In this document: positions 8,134 through 18,052 of the stretch, one piece after another
Numbering within the stretch: the first letter of the stretch is position 1
How the letters are laid out: every line of letters starts with the position of its first letter
Made by a program: the position numbers and the translations under genes
NCBI GenBank assembly: GCA_028280065.1
Contig: JANQMN010000142.1
Location: forward strand, 32,706-96,705
Source of the DNA: Hahella sp.
Lineage (GTDB): Bacteria > Pseudomonadota > Gammaproteobacteria > Pseudomonadales > Oleiphilaceae
Reading direction: 5' to 3'
DNA: 64,000 nucleotides
The notes under the pieces: generated by a model
The model's input: only the letters and a program-made list of their open reading frames with translations
Databases searched by the model: none
What the model was told of the DNA's origin: nothing

Positions 8134-11100
8134 TTAGAATCCGCCACCAAAATTCTTGCTGGTAGACTTCTTCGATTTTTTCGCTTCTTCAATTTTTTCT
8201 TTCGCGGAACTTAAGGCGGGGGTTTGCCAATTGAACTTTGCAGTGTCCTTGATAAATTTTTCCGCTTCATCCACTTCCTCGTCCTTCAGCAGGATATCGA
8301 TCGTGTTGGCGTACTTGGAATCCAGTTTTGCCAATGCCGTGGTCACTTGCTGACTGCCGGGCGAAATTTGCCGCGCCTGGTCAATTTTTTCGTAAGCCAT
8401 CACAAGGATTCTTCGGGCCTTATCGTTGTTACCGAACAGCCCCGGTTTCTTATAAGGCTGCTGAATCAGGGTTTCTGCCTCGCTGAGATATTCCTGCAGC
8501 TGACGTTGCTGGCGCTGGGCATTATCAAAGTCCCGTCGCAGGCTACTCAAGTCGACACCGGACCCACGCCGGGCTAGTTGCTGCAACCGTTTTTCCGCAT
8601 TGGTCAAATCGCCTTTGGCAATTTCCTGTCTGACTAGCTGGGCTTCCAGTTCAGCCACTTTCTTGAGCCCGCGTTTGGCGACAGAGTTACGGGAATCCAG
8701 GGCCAGTACATCCCCGTAAATAGCATAAAGTTGATTAATATTCTTCGCGTCCGGCTTGCCGCCGGACAGCCGGTTCGCTTTGCCGAGCAAGCTCTTAACT
8801 TGCTGTTGACGCTCTTGTGCCTGTTTCTGTAGTGCGAGCTTTCGCTGTTCTTCCTGACGTTGTTTTTCCTGCTGCGCGGCCAACTGTTTTTGCTGTTGTT
8901 CTTGTTGTTTTTGCTGTGCCAACGCCTGGCGTTTTTCCTCTTCCTGCTGCTTCCGCGCGGCTATACGCTCCTGTTCTTTCTCCCAGGCGGATCTGGCATT
9001 GCCTAGTTTCGCCTTAAGCTGCGTCGCACTGTTTCCGGTGGCGACCGGCGCATAGGTTTGCAACAGTTCTTCGGCTTTATCGAATAATTGTGAAGAGATG
9101 GCCAATTCTATCGTGTCTTTGTAAAACTCTTGTATTTGCACCAACCCCATGAGGGCCTTTTTGTTATTCGGCGATAGCAGCAATACTTTTTTGTAATAGT
9201 CATGGGCGTTATCGTTGGCTGGCTCTACCAAACGGCTCTTCTCAAACGCGTCCGCAGCTTTGGCCAAGAGTTTTTCGACCTCTTCATTGCGCTGGGTTTC
9301 TTTCAAGAGATTATTGAGACTTTCCACCTCTGCCATCCCAGAGGTATATTGCTTGGCTAAATCAATATAGCCGTAGGCGTCCTCGAACTGCTTGCCGTTT
9401 ATCGCGGTGCGGGCAAGCTCAATGTATTTCTGGCCAATCGCCTCTATGCCTTGGCGGGCTTTCAGGTTGTTGGGATCAAGATTGATTACCTGCTCATAAA
9501 AATGCAATGCATTATCGCCTGTCGGCGTCGTCAGGCGCCCGGCAGCGAAAGCGCGGCGGCCCTCATCGAGCAAGCGGTTGATGCGAAACTCCTGTTCGAT
9601 TCGGGCGATATCTCTGCCGGCCCGAACCACCGGCACTTTGGAGGCGATAATGGAATCGGCTCTGGCCAATACGCTTCTGGCGGGCGCAAATTTTCCTTCT
9701 TTTGCCAGCGCCAAAGCATTGTCTATCAGCGCCTTTCCAACTTTCTCCTTGCCTTGCACCGCTTCAATATTGGTGGGTTCCGACTGAATCACCCGGTTAA
9801 AGATTTCCAAGGCATTTTGACCCGGCGGCTCCACCAATTTGCCTTCAGACAGATAGCTGTTCGCCTGGGCGATAAGCTTGTTGATGCGTTCTTTTTCTGC
9901 CCGAATCAGTTCCTGCCTGCGCTGTTCCGCCTCAAGCGCCGCTGCTTTTTCCTTGTTCTTGGCTTCCAGCATTTGCCGGGCGAACCGGTCTTCAGCGCTC
10001 TTGATGTCATCCAGCACCGTTTGCACGTCTGCATGATCGGGTACGATTTGGGAGGCTGCCGCAACATAGGCCCGGGCCACCGAATATTCACCCTTGGTTA
10101 GATTATCTTTGGCTTGTTGCAGGATATTGTCGGCAATATTATTAATGCCGTGCAAAGCGTCGGCGCTATCCGGATTCTCCACCAGCACCTGCTGATAATA
10201 CTCATAAGCATTGTCCCCCAACGGAGAGGTCAGTTTGCCGGCCTTGAAAGCGTCTGTCGCCGCCGCCAGCAACGCAGCTATCCGGCGCTGTTTTTCGTCC
10301 TCCAGAGCAGCCGATTGCTGTCTCTGGCTCATGGTTTCATAGAGCGAAGCAAACCGGTCATTGCGCTCCTGAGCTTGGATATAGAAGGATATCTGCGATG
10401 CGCGGCCAATATATTCGGTGGCCTTGGCAAGATCTCCACCATGAATGGAAGTTTCCACTTCATCCAGATAGATATCGAAAATTTTACTGATTTGCTCCCT
10501 GGCGTCAGGATGGTCCGGCACCAATGCCAGCAGCGTGGTCAGGTAAAACTGCGCATTATCCTGGGGCGGCGAATGTAACTGCCCTTTGTCGAAGGCGGCT
10601 TGCGCCTGGGTCAACAGCTCGGTGGATTTTTCCTTGAACAAGCCCGGCGGTGCCGAACTTTTGATTGTCGGCAGCTGATTTCCCGCAGTTTGAGGCTGGA
10701 CTTCAGGAACATGGACATAGGCAAAATACATCCAGGCGATAGCGGTAACGGCAACGGCTAAAATAGCCACAGACGCCAGCATCCAAATACCCCGGCCGGG
10801 TGCATGATGCACGGTTTCATTAACCACAGTGGACTGGCTGGTGGCATGTTGTGTCGCCCGCTGCCCGGTGGTGCGCCGCCGGGTTTTACCGGGAGCGGTT
10901 TTGCCATTGGCGGTGGCGCCTTTGCTTCGCTGCCTATTTTGACTCGATCCTTGTCCAGGCAATCCATAAATCACGGTTTGGGTTAAATCATCCGGAACTT
11001 GGTCTTGCAGATAGGAAAGTTCCTGGGCAAAAATTTCCCCGTTGGCAAACCTGTCGTCCGGATCCTTCGCCAGCGCCGAATCCATAAAAATCTGGAACTC

Positions 11101-11814
11101 ATCCAAATTGCGCGGCAAATCCGGGGGGTCTTCGGTAATGTGCTTGAGGCCGATGGTGAAAGGAGATTCGCCCTGAAACGGCGTCTCCCCGGTCAGAATT
11201 TCGAACAAAATGACGCCCAGGCTGTACAAGTCCGAACGCGGATCGACACCTATGCCCTTGGCCTGCTCGGGGCTCATGTAACGCGGCGTGCCGAGCACAC
11301 TGCCGGTAACCGTCATCTTGGTTTCGGAGTCCATTTGCCGGGCAATGCCAAAGTCTCCGATCAGCGGGCTGCCGTCCTCTCTGAACAGGATATTTTCAGG
11401 TTTTATGTCACGGTGCACCAAGCCCTTACTGGCAGCGTAGTTCAATCCCTTGGCGATGGCGATGACAATGGTCAGTCCATCTGCCAGCCGCAATCCGGCT
11501 TTCATCTTGCCTCTCAGGTCACCGCCCGGCAGATATTCCATTGCCATGCAGTAGTAACCATTCAATTGCGCAACATCGTAAATCGGGACGATACAGGTAT
11601 GGGACATTTGTGCAGCCAGCCGGGCTTCCCGCAGGAATCGCTTGGCGAAGCTATCGTCTTCCAACAAACTGGAAGACATGACCTTGAGCGCGACATTTCT
11701 GCCGAAACTCTCCTGCACGGCAAGGTATACACTGGCCATACCGCCAGCGCCAAGTCGCTTGACAATGGTATAACCTGGAATATCCGGAAAGTTTTCAGAC
11801 GATGTGGTACTCAT
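8134..11814 (-). CDS. Membrane-anchored Ser/Thr protein kinase with six TPR-like repeats
   Basis: A 1226-residue Hanks-type kinase. Kinase domain about residues 14-270: glycine loop GAGGMASV, VALK lysine (about 44), HRDIKPEN catalytic loop (Asp about 136), DFG (154-156) and SPEQ in place of APE, all intact, so it should be active. A basic linker leads to one membrane helix (about 342-368). The rest is predicted to face the periplasm and has about six copies of a unit of the form AxxAFxxGKLxxPxGDNAxxYYxxVLxxxP, interleaved with TPR-like helices, a Gln-rich coiled coil (about 930-1010) and a basic tail. ATG 11814 has TGAGG upstream. No PASTA domains. No cognate phosphatase gene is adjacent, so targets are unknown. 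Confidence 0.9.
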   Translation of the reverse strand: MSTTSSENFPDIPGYTIVKRLGAGGMASVYLAVQESFGRNVALKVMSSSLLEDDSFAKRFLREARLAAQMSHTCIVPIYDVAQLNGYYCMAMEYLPGGDLRGKMKAGLRLADGLTIVIAIAKGLNYAASKGLVHRDIKPENILFREDGSPLIGDFGIARQMDSETKMTVTGSVLGTPRYMSPEQAKGIGVDPRSDLYSLGVILFEILTGETPFQGESPFTIGLKHITEDPPDLPRNLDEFQIFMDSALAKDPDDRFANGEIFAQELSYLQDQVPDDLTQTVIYGLPGQGSSQNRQRSKGATANGKTAPGKTRRRTTGQRATQHATSQSTVVNETVHHAPGRGIWMLASVAILAVAVTAIAWMYFAYVHVPEVQPQTAGNQLPTIKSSAPPGLFKEKSTELLTQAQAAFDKGQLHSPPQDNAQFYLTTLLALVPDHPDAREQISKIFDIYLDEVETSIHGGDLAKATEYIGRASQISFYIQAQERNDRFASLYETMSQRQQSAALEDEKQRRIAALLAAATDAFKAGKLTSPLGDNAYEYYQQVLVENPDSADALHGINNIADNILQQAKDNLTKGEYSVARAYVAAASQIVPDHADVQTVLDDIKSAEDRFARQMLEAKNKEKAAALEAEQRRQELIRAEKERINKLIAQANSYLSEGKLVEPPGQNALEIFNRVIQSEPTNIEAVQGKEKVGKALIDNALALAKEGKFAPARSVLARADSIIASKVPVVRAGRDIARIEQEFRINRLLDEGRRAFAAGRLTTPTGDNALHFYEQVINLDPNNLKARQGIEAIGQKYIELARTAINGKQFEDAYGYIDLAKQYTSGMAEVESLNNLLKETQRNEEVEKLLAKAADAFEKSRLVEPANDNAHDYYKKVLLLSPNNKKALMGLVQIQEFYKDTIELAISSQLFDKAEELLQTYAPVATGNSATQLKAKLGNARSAWEKEQERIAARKQQEEEKRQALAQQKQQEQQQKQLAAQQEKQRQEEQRKLALQKQAQERQQQVKSLLGKANRLSGGKPDAKNINQLYAIYGDVLALDSRNSVAKRGLKKVAELEAQLVRQEIAKGDLTNAEKRLQQLARRGSGVDLSSLRRDFDNAQRQQRQLQEYLSEAETLIQQPYKKPGLFGNNDKARRILVMAYEKIDQARQISPGSQQVTTALAKLDSKYANTIDILLKDEEVDEAEKFIKDTAKFNWQTPALSSAKEKIEEAKKSKKSTSKNFGGGF

Positions 11815-12020
11815 CAATCCTCAAAGAATGGTTCAGGGTCTTTGCGCATTACTTGGATACAATACTAACACGTGATACATAATGTGCCGGTGGATTATCA
11901 AAAATATTGAAAATCCCGCGATAAAAATCAATCATTTGCTCATGCTTCGGCTAAATTCAGCGCCGCTTGGTTAAAGAGCAACCGGATAAAGGTAGAATAC
12001 GCCGGGCAAATCACCAATCG

Positions 12021-12446
12021 ATGAATCCAAAATTGGTCAGAACAATGGGTAGCGAACCGAAGATTTTTACCGAAAGTCCCGATGGCAGAATTTTTGAAAA
12101 CGCCAATTGGCAAACCCGCTCGAATTCCCGCTGCGTCTTGATCAGACGCCCCTTAACACCTCCTGAGCAGAATTTGCTGCGGCAACTGCTCGATGACGGG
12201 AACTCCGAAGAGGAAGCATATCACGCGCTTAATCGTTTTCGGGCCGAACAAGAGGAAAGGCACCCGCACTACTTCGGCATCACATTGGATGAACTCACCG
12301 CCGACCAGCTCTGCGTGATTGCCAGGCAAATTCTGGGTAGCGAGGCGCAAGACATGACCTCGCTTAGCAAGATGACGCATGTCGATTTATTAACGCTCAC
12401 TAAAATCCTGGTGCGGCGGTACGGAATCGAGCTTAGAATCAATTGA
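12021..12446 (+). CDS. Hypothetical protein
   Basis: A 141-residue protein from ATG 12021 (an in-frame TTG at 11967 is less likely; ATG 12045 is also possible). It has no signal peptide or membrane helix and is rich in charged residues (SEEEAYHALNRFRAEQEERHPHYFG), suggesting a small helical cytoplasmic protein. The C-terminal half (LTADQLCVIARQILGSEAQDMTSLSKMTHVDLLTLTKILVRRYGIEL) looks like a small helical bundle. No family is recognised. It is divergent from the kinase gene across about 200 nt. Confidence 0.55.
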   Translation: MNPKLVRTMGSEPKIFTESPDGRIFENANWQTRSNSRCVLIRRPLTPPEQNLLRQLLDDGNSEEEAYHALNRFRAEQEERHPHYFGITLDELTADQLCVIARQILGSEAQDMTSLSKMTHVDLLTLTKILVRRYGIELRIN

Positions 12447-12668
12447 GAAAGCACCCCTAAGTCTTTCAATGTAACCAACTAAATTTATTGGGCTTTTAGT
12501 CGATAAAAACTCTTCAACCACCAGCCCGAACCAATAGTTTCTCGCTATCTTTGTAGCCGGGTATAACGCTTGACCCTGGCCGTCAACTGCTCTATTTTTT
12601 AGGTATATTCCCCCAGGTATTCGGCGGCTGATTATCCCCTTGCCGAAAAAGCCCATGAGGTTTCTCTT

Positions 12669-15600
12669 ATGGATAAAAAAATCTTCACGTGCATTTTGGC
12701 TCTAAGCGTTGCGCTTTGGTCCAGCTTTGCATCCTCCTTGAATAATCTGACCACCCAGGAAGAAGTCCAGTTACTTTACATTGGCCTGCTTGGCCGGGCG
12801 GCTGACGCAGCCGGACTGGCCTACTGGGAAAATGAAATTAACAATGGCCGGATTACTTTAGATCAGCTCCGGACAAATTTGGTCAATGAGCAGCCGGAGT
12901 ACCAGCAAAATTATGGTCAGTTATCCAACTACGATCTCATAGTTGCTATCTACCGGGGGCTGTTTAACCGGGAACCGGACAAGCGCGGTCTCCTGTATTG
13001 GGAAAATGAGCTCAATCAAGGCAAGGTTTCTCCGGACCAACTGGTCGTTGCCTATATCAACGGCGCCCAAACTGACGACCAGGGCATGTTGACCAAGAAA
13101 CTCCTGGCGGCGGAATGCTACTCTCAGAACGAAGGATTCTACAGCCCTAACCTAGTGACCAAAATCATTGCCGATCTTGATAATACGGCGGCTTATAGCC
13201 AATGCCCACCGTCGGTAGATGCCGGGTTCGATATCTCCGCAGTATCCGGCGGCACGGTGACCTTGAACGGCAACGGCACCGATCTGGAAAGTGGCGTTTC
13301 CTACACCTGGACGCAAATCAGCGGGCCGAGCGTCATTATCAATAATCCAAATGCAGCGCAAACGAGCTTCGTGGCTCCCACACTGACAGCCGGCGCCACG
13401 GAAAAAGTCATTTTTCAACTGTCGGTTATCGATGACGCGGGGGCCAGCAGTGTCGATACCGTATCGGTAGACATCGGCGCTCCTGTGGCGACCCTTACCA
13501 TTTCGCCGGCGATTATCTTTGAAGACGAAAGCGCTACCTTGACCTGGAACGCATCCGGTGTCGACTCCTGCGCAAGCAGCGGCGATTGGAGCGGCACCCG
13601 CGCCCTCACCGGCACTCAAGCCGTGAGCCCCGGTGCCGGCAATTATACCTACACCCTGATTTGCCAGAACAGTTCCGGCACGGTGAGCTCTACGGCGAAC
13701 CTGTCAGTCCTGCCGAGGAAGACCACCACTTCGGATGAAGGCAAAGTTGAAGTCGCGGTTTCGCCCGAAACCATTAACGAAGGCGAGAGCGCCACCATCA
13801 GTTGGGTGACCTCCGATGTAAATTCTTGTATTGCCAGCGGTGCCTGGAATGGCTCACTGGAGAATTCCGGCAGCCAGACCGTCACGCCGACAGCCGGAAA
13901 CTATGATTACACGGTGACCTGTCAAGGGACTTCAGGAGCAATCGAGTCCACTGCTTCCCTGCTGGTCAATACCGTCGCCTTCGTCGATCTTAAAGTGACG
14001 CCGACCAGCATCACCGACGGCGAGAGCGCCGAGATATCCTGGACCAGTTCCGGCGTCACCTCCTGTCTTGCCAGCGGAGCCTGGTCAGGCAATATCAACG
14101 GCACCGGGACCACAACTGTGTCGCCACCTGCCGGTACCTATGAGTATCAAATCATTTGCCAGTCAAACAGCGGCAGTCTCTCCGATATTTCGACCTTGGA
14201 AGTGGCGGTGGATGTTGACGTGGACAGCATTGAAACTCTAGTACCCGGTCAAAGCCTAAGCGGTCAACTGGGTGCAGACGGCGATAACGACCGCTATGCC
14301 ATTATCCTCGAAGCAGGCACCACTTATCTATTCGAAATGAAAGGCGTCGCCAGCGGCGTCGGTACGGTGGAAGATACCGTGCTCGCGTTGTTCGATGCCG
14401 ATGGTAACGAAGTCGCTTTCAACGATGACGGCGGCCTCGACCTGGAAAGCCGGATTGTGTTCACTCCGGACAGCAACGGAACCTATTACTTACTGGCTTC
14501 AGCCTATAGCGCTGATGAACTCGGCAGTTATGAAGTTAGCGTTGAACTGGCTGAAAACGCAGAGCTGGTCGCGTTAGAGCTAAGTTCGCAATTCATCATC
14601 GAAGGCCAGTCGGCAACTCTCAGTTGGAACGCCGGCAATCTTTCGAATTGCCAGGCCTACGGGGCATGGGATGGCCCGCAAGCCAACACCGGCAGCCTGG
14701 TCCTAAGTCCCTCGGTGGGAGAACATTTTTATCTTCTCGAATGTGAAAGTTCCACGGACGTTCTCAGTTCCAGCGTCTGGCTGGTGGTGGATCTGGACCT
14801 TAACGCGGGTAACATCGGCAACCTGGAAGCGGGTACGACCAACGATGGCAGCCTGGATAGCCTGGGTGAGTCCGACCGCTACGCCGTCTACCTTGAAGCG
14901 GGAGTCAAATATGCCATCAACTTACGCGGCGCGCCCAGCGGCTGGGGCACCTTGGCTGACCCGTTACTGCATCTGTTCAACGAATCCGGCTGGTATTTAG
15001 CCTCGGATGACGATGGAGGCGTCGGCGAAGACAGCTTCATTGAGTTTGTTCCGGACACATCGGGCATTTACTACCTGGCCGCCGAGTCTTTTGAGAATGC
15101 GGGAACCGGCACCTATCACATACAAATCGAACAAAAGGATATTGATATCGAAGTCAGTAATTATTATCCCGATGCCTTCGACCAAATTACCCTATCCTGG
15201 TCTTCTTTCGGCGCCAGCAACTGCGAAGCTTGGGGTGGCTGGAGCGGTACGATTGCCAGCAGTGGCTCTGCCACGGTAACGGCCCTGCCGGGTATTCGGG
15301 AATACGGCGTCACCTGTCTCAACGAAAACTCCCAGTTCGTCAGCAATTCTGTTGAACTTTATGTCCCGTTTGACACCCATCGGGGAACTGAACTGACGGT
15401 AGGCGTACAGGAATCCGGCAACGTTACAGCAGGCAACAGCACAGACTACTTCGTCGAGCTGACCGCCGGGCAGCTCTATGTCTTTGAAATGAAAGGCAGC
15501 GGTAGCGGTAGCGGGACCCTATCCAGCCCCTACCTGCAACTGTTTGACATCGATGGGTTGCCGCTGAACTATGCCGGCGGAGATCATCTGGATAGCTACA

Positions 15601-16574
15601 TGGAGTATACGCCAACCCAATCGGGCACCTTCTATCTCTCCGCCCAGTCCTATCTGCCCGATGAAGGGGGAACGTTCGAAATCCGGGTGAGCGAGCCTGC
15701 GGGCTTGACCATTTCCCTCGCCGATTCGTTCTTTGTCGAAGGCGAAAGCACTCAGCTCACCTGGAGTTCGGGTATATACAGCTCCTGCTATGTCTACGGC
15801 CCGTATCTGTATTCCGAAGAGACTTCCGGCTCGATATCCGTATCACCGCCTGCCGGCTATCATACCTACGCTATTGAATGCGATGACGGCAAAAACACCG
15901 ACTATGCCGATGCAACGCTTTGGGTGGACTTGAATATCGGCAACGTGACTCAACAGATCGAGCCCGGGACCAGTACTAGCGGTAACCTGGCGGTTGAAGG
16001 CGAGGCGGATCGCTACTACGTCTATCTCGAAACAGGATTCACCTACGTTATCGAACTACTCGGTGCTCCGAGCGGGCTGGGCAGCCTGGAAGATCCCCTG
16101 CTGCAGCTGTTTGACACTAACGGCTGGTACTTGGATTCGGACGATGACAGCGGCAACGATACGGAAAGCAGAATTACCGTGACGCCAGGCGTTTCAGGTA
16201 ATTACTTCATATCCGCAGAATCCTTCGGTCTCTCCGAATCCGGCACCTATACCCTGAAAGTCACTAAGTCAGATAGCGTGGACCTCTATGCACTCTACAT
16301 AGTCAACCGCATGGATGCCTGTTCCGAACCTTATAATACACATACGGTGTACGCCTATATCGATTTTGCCGCTGAACCGGTGGCGGCCATTGCGCCGGGC
16401 ACCCGAGTTGTCACCTATTTGCCGGAAGGCGACTATGACATTGACTATGAAACCGTGGATGGCTTCACGGACGCCTTCTCATTTACCATGAATGCGGAGT
16501 CCGATGGGCAATGGCAAGGCTGGGGATGTGAATGGGATTCCTTTAATCTGGAGGATTATCCTCTCGTAGACTAA
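12669..16574 (+). CDS. Large secreted repeat protein with DUF4214, Ig-like and PPC domains
   Basis: A 1301-residue exported protein. Order seen: signal peptide (1-22); DUF4214-like repeats (about 25-150, LLGRAADAAGLAYWENE and LFNREPDKRGLLYWENE); a K319/PKD-like domain (about 178-268); three Ig-like units (about 270-510); then four alternations of a PPC (pre-peptidase C-terminal) domain with a further Ig-like unit (about 515-1210); and a unique C-terminus. Each Ig-like unit has the pattern ESATLSW...SC..SGxW...YxxxC, so a disulfide is likely in every one. PPC units share DRYAxxLEAG and LFDxxGxxxxxDDD. No peptidase domain is present. GAGG precedes ATG 12669. It is probably a surface or extracellular adhesive or carbohydrate-interacting protein; that is inferred. 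Confidence 0.8.
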   Translation: MDKKIFTCILALSVALWSSFASSLNNLTTQEEVQLLYIGLLGRAADAAGLAYWENEINNGRITLDQLRTNLVNEQPEYQQNYGQLSNYDLIVAIYRGLFNREPDKRGLLYWENELNQGKVSPDQLVVAYINGAQTDDQGMLTKKLLAAECYSQNEGFYSPNLVTKIIADLDNTAAYSQCPPSVDAGFDISAVSGGTVTLNGNGTDLESGVSYTWTQISGPSVIINNPNAAQTSFVAPTLTAGATEKVIFQLSVIDDAGASSVDTVSVDIGAPVATLTISPAIIFEDESATLTWNASGVDSCASSGDWSGTRALTGTQAVSPGAGNYTYTLICQNSSGTVSSTANLSVLPRKTTTSDEGKVEVAVSPETINEGESATISWVTSDVNSCIASGAWNGSLENSGSQTVTPTAGNYDYTVTCQGTSGAIESTASLLVNTVAFVDLKVTPTSITDGESAEISWTSSGVTSCLASGAWSGNINGTGTTTVSPPAGTYEYQIICQSNSGSLSDISTLEVAVDVDVDSIETLVPGQSLSGQLGADGDNDRYAIILEAGTTYLFEMKGVASGVGTVEDTVLALFDADGNEVAFNDDGGLDLESRIVFTPDSNGTYYLLASAYSADELGSYEVSVELAENAELVALELSSQFIIEGQSATLSWNAGNLSNCQAYGAWDGPQANTGSLVLSPSVGEHFYLLECESSTDVLSSSVWLVVDLDLNAGNIGNLEAGTTNDGSLDSLGESDRYAVYLEAGVKYAINLRGAPSGWGTLADPLLHLFNESGWYLASDDDGGVGEDSFIEFVPDTSGIYYLAAESFENAGTGTYHIQIEQKDIDIEVSNYYPDAFDQITLSWSSFGASNCEAWGGWSGTIASSGSATVTALPGIREYGVTCLNENSQFVSNSVELYVPFDTHRGTELTVGVQESGNVTAGNSTDYFVELTAGQLYVFEMKGSGSGSGTLSSPYLQLFDIDGLPLNYAGGDHLDSYMEYTPTQSGTFYLSAQSYLPDEGGTFEIRVSEPAGLTISLADSFFVEGESTQLTWSSGIYSSCYVYGPYLYSEETSGSISVSPPAGYHTYAIECDDGKNTDYADATLWVDLNIGNVTQQIEPGTSTSGNLAVEGEADRYYVYLETGFTYVIELLGAPSGLGSLEDPLLQLFDTNGWYLDSDDDSGNDTESRITVTPGVSGNYFISAESFGLSESGTYTLKVTKSDSVDLYALYIVNRMDACSEPYNTHTVYAYIDFAAEPVAAIAPGTRVVTYLPEGDYDIDYETVDGFTDAFSFTMNAESDGQWQGWGCEWDSFNLEDYPLVD

Positions 16575-16630
16575 AAATTTTAACTACAGGGCACCGCAGG
16601 TTCTTGCAAAATTACTCGGCTTTCTGCCAT

Positions 16631-16694
16631 AGGGTGCGCCATGCGCACCGTTTTCCCGTTCTTAAGATCGATAGGGTGCGCATGGCGCACCCTA
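16631..16694. repeat. REP/BIME-like pair of palindromic units
   Basis: Two 19-21-nt units, each itself a hairpin (GGTGCG-CCATG-CGCACC at 16632-16649; GGTGCG-CATGG-CGCACC within 16673-16694), lie head to head 23 nt apart. One unit is the reverse complement of the other with a single difference. It lies in the gap between two convergent genes, the usual place for REP or MITE-like elements in gammaproteobacteria. Confidence 0.6.
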
Positions 16695-16770
16695 CGGATA
16701 CATCCAGGGGATGTTATGAAGTACCTCACCGGAAATTAGTTTCGTTGCCCTGCATTTTTACCGCTCTTTT

Positions 16771-17955
16771 TCAGACCTCTCTTCTTTTAAGTACCTGCAT
16801 AACCTCAAGACAAGCGTTGAAGTTGTGGTAATCGCATTTCGCGCCGGCCTCGCTTTTACGATTGCTGGTCTTTGCATTGTCTGCAGTCAGCAACCGATAC
16901 CAGGCGCCATGCTCGTGATCAACAAAATTCTGCCAGCAGTAGTCAGCAAGCTTTGCATACCAGTCCCAGTAGGCGGCCTTGCCGGTCACTTCAGCTAACA
17001 TTGCCGCGGCTGCCATGGACTCTGCCTGGACCCAAAAATATTTCTCGTCATCGCAAATGCTGCCATCCGGCGCAAAGCCATAATAAATACCACCGCGTTC
17101 CGTATCCCAGGCAGTATCCAAGGCTGCATCGAATAAGTTTTCGGCAAACCCCACCCACTTGGCATTCGGCGCAAATCGGTTGAGAATCAACAACAACTTG
17201 GTCCATTCAGTCTGATGTCCCGGCTGATATCCCCAGGGCCGATATAGGTTCTTCGGATCATCGCGGTTGAACTCCCAGTCCGGCTGCAGTTCTTCCGAAT
17301 AATGCTCCCATATCAAGCGTTTTCCTTGATCTGTCAATGTGCCCACCACGGTATCGGCAAGCTGTTCCGCCTTTTCCAGAAATACCGTGTCCTCGGTGGT
17401 TTCGAATGCATACAGCATGGCCTCACAGGCATGCATGTTGGCATTCTGGCCACGATAGGGACTCATGGTCTCCCAATCCGGAGATATTTCATCGCCGTAG
17501 AGTCGCTGATCGGCAATCCAGAACTCGTTTTCCAGCAAGTCAAAAGTTTGCATTAACCGTTGGTACGCATGCTTGGTTCCAGCTTTATATGCGGCGGAGC
17601 AGGCCAAAATCACAAATGCGTAGCCATAGCAATATTGATTGACTTCCCTGGCCAATCCATCTTCCAAGGTCCAAATAAAACCGGCATCATCGTCGCGTAG
17701 ATGCTGGCTAAAGATTGCCTCGAAGCCGTGCTCCGCCCATTCCAGCATCCAGGGCTCGCCATAATGAAAATGACCCTGATAGAAATTAAATGCCATCCGG
17801 CAGCTGCTGACCAGATGTTTATTGCCGGTGGCAAATGCTTCGCCGTTATCATAAAAATTCTGATAAAAGCCGCCTTTAGGGTCCAGGGCTTGAGGGTAAT
17901 AGAATTTCAGCGTTTGTAATGCGTGGTCACGCACTGCTTGATAGGAGTTAAGCAT
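16771..17955 (-). CDS. AGE family epimerase/isomerase (N-acylglucosamine 2-epimerase-like)
   Basis: A 394-residue (alpha/alpha)6-barrel enzyme of the N-acylglucosamine 2-epimerase/aldose-ketose isomerase family. Conserved family blocks are SCRMAFNFYQGH (about 50-61), NANMHACEAML (about 169-179), WGYQPGHQTEWTKLLL (about 241-256) and YFWVQAESMAAAAML, containing the histidines that do acid-base catalysis. Homologues interconvert mannose/fructose/glucose-type sugars or act on N-acyl sugars; the adjacent sugar transporter favours a hexose substrate. GGGAGG lies close to ATG 17955. A strong terminator separates it from the upstream ATPase gene, so it may be expressed by read-through or from its own promoter. 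Confidence 0.85.
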   Translation of the reverse strand: MLNSYQAVRDHALQTLKFYYPQALDPKGGFYQNFYDNGEAFATGNKHLVSSCRMAFNFYQGHFHYGEPWMLEWAEHGFEAIFSQHLRDDDAGFIWTLEDGLAREVNQYCYGYAFVILACSAAYKAGTKHAYQRLMQTFDLLENEFWIADQRLYGDEISPDWETMSPYRGQNANMHACEAMLYAFETTEDTVFLEKAEQLADTVVGTLTDQGKRLIWEHYSEELQPDWEFNRDDPKNLYRPWGYQPGHQTEWTKLLLILNRFAPNAKWVGFAENLFDAALDTAWDTERGGIYYGFAPDGSICDDEKYFWVQAESMAAAAMLAEVTGKAAYWDWYAKLADYCWQNFVDHEHGAWYRLLTADNAKTSNRKSEAGAKCDYHNFNACLEVMQVLKRREV

Positions 17956-17994
17956 TCGACCTCCCTAGAAAAGGCATTTTAGGGCAGACTGGAG

Positions 17995-18036
17995 AAAAAA
18001 AGGGGCCATATTGAGCAGATAAACTGCTGCGGCCCC
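17995..18036 (-). terminator. Rho-independent terminator after the sugar ABC operon
   Basis: On the minus strand GGGGCC, then AGCAG-TTTAT-CTGCT inside, then GGCCCC form a nested hairpin followed immediately by seven T residues. This is a textbook intrinsic terminator. It sits between the ATPase gene (stop at 18053) and the epimerase gene. Confidence 0.85.
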
Positions 18037-18052
18037 AAGACACACACTAGAC

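Noticed and set aside
9451..10101. Plus-strand reading frame of 216 codons
   Set aside because: It is antisense to the kinase repeat region; long only because the repeats are GC-balanced and lack stops.
10999..11868. Plus-strand reading frame of 289 codons
   Set aside because: It is antisense to the N-terminal kinase domain of the Ser/Thr kinase and has no recognisable features.
13470..16270. Internal DNA repeats that could be read as a CRISPR-like array
   Set aside because: The repeats are long (about 240-340 nt), diverged, and encode Ig-like and PPC domains in one reading frame; there are no short direct repeats with spacers or cas genes.
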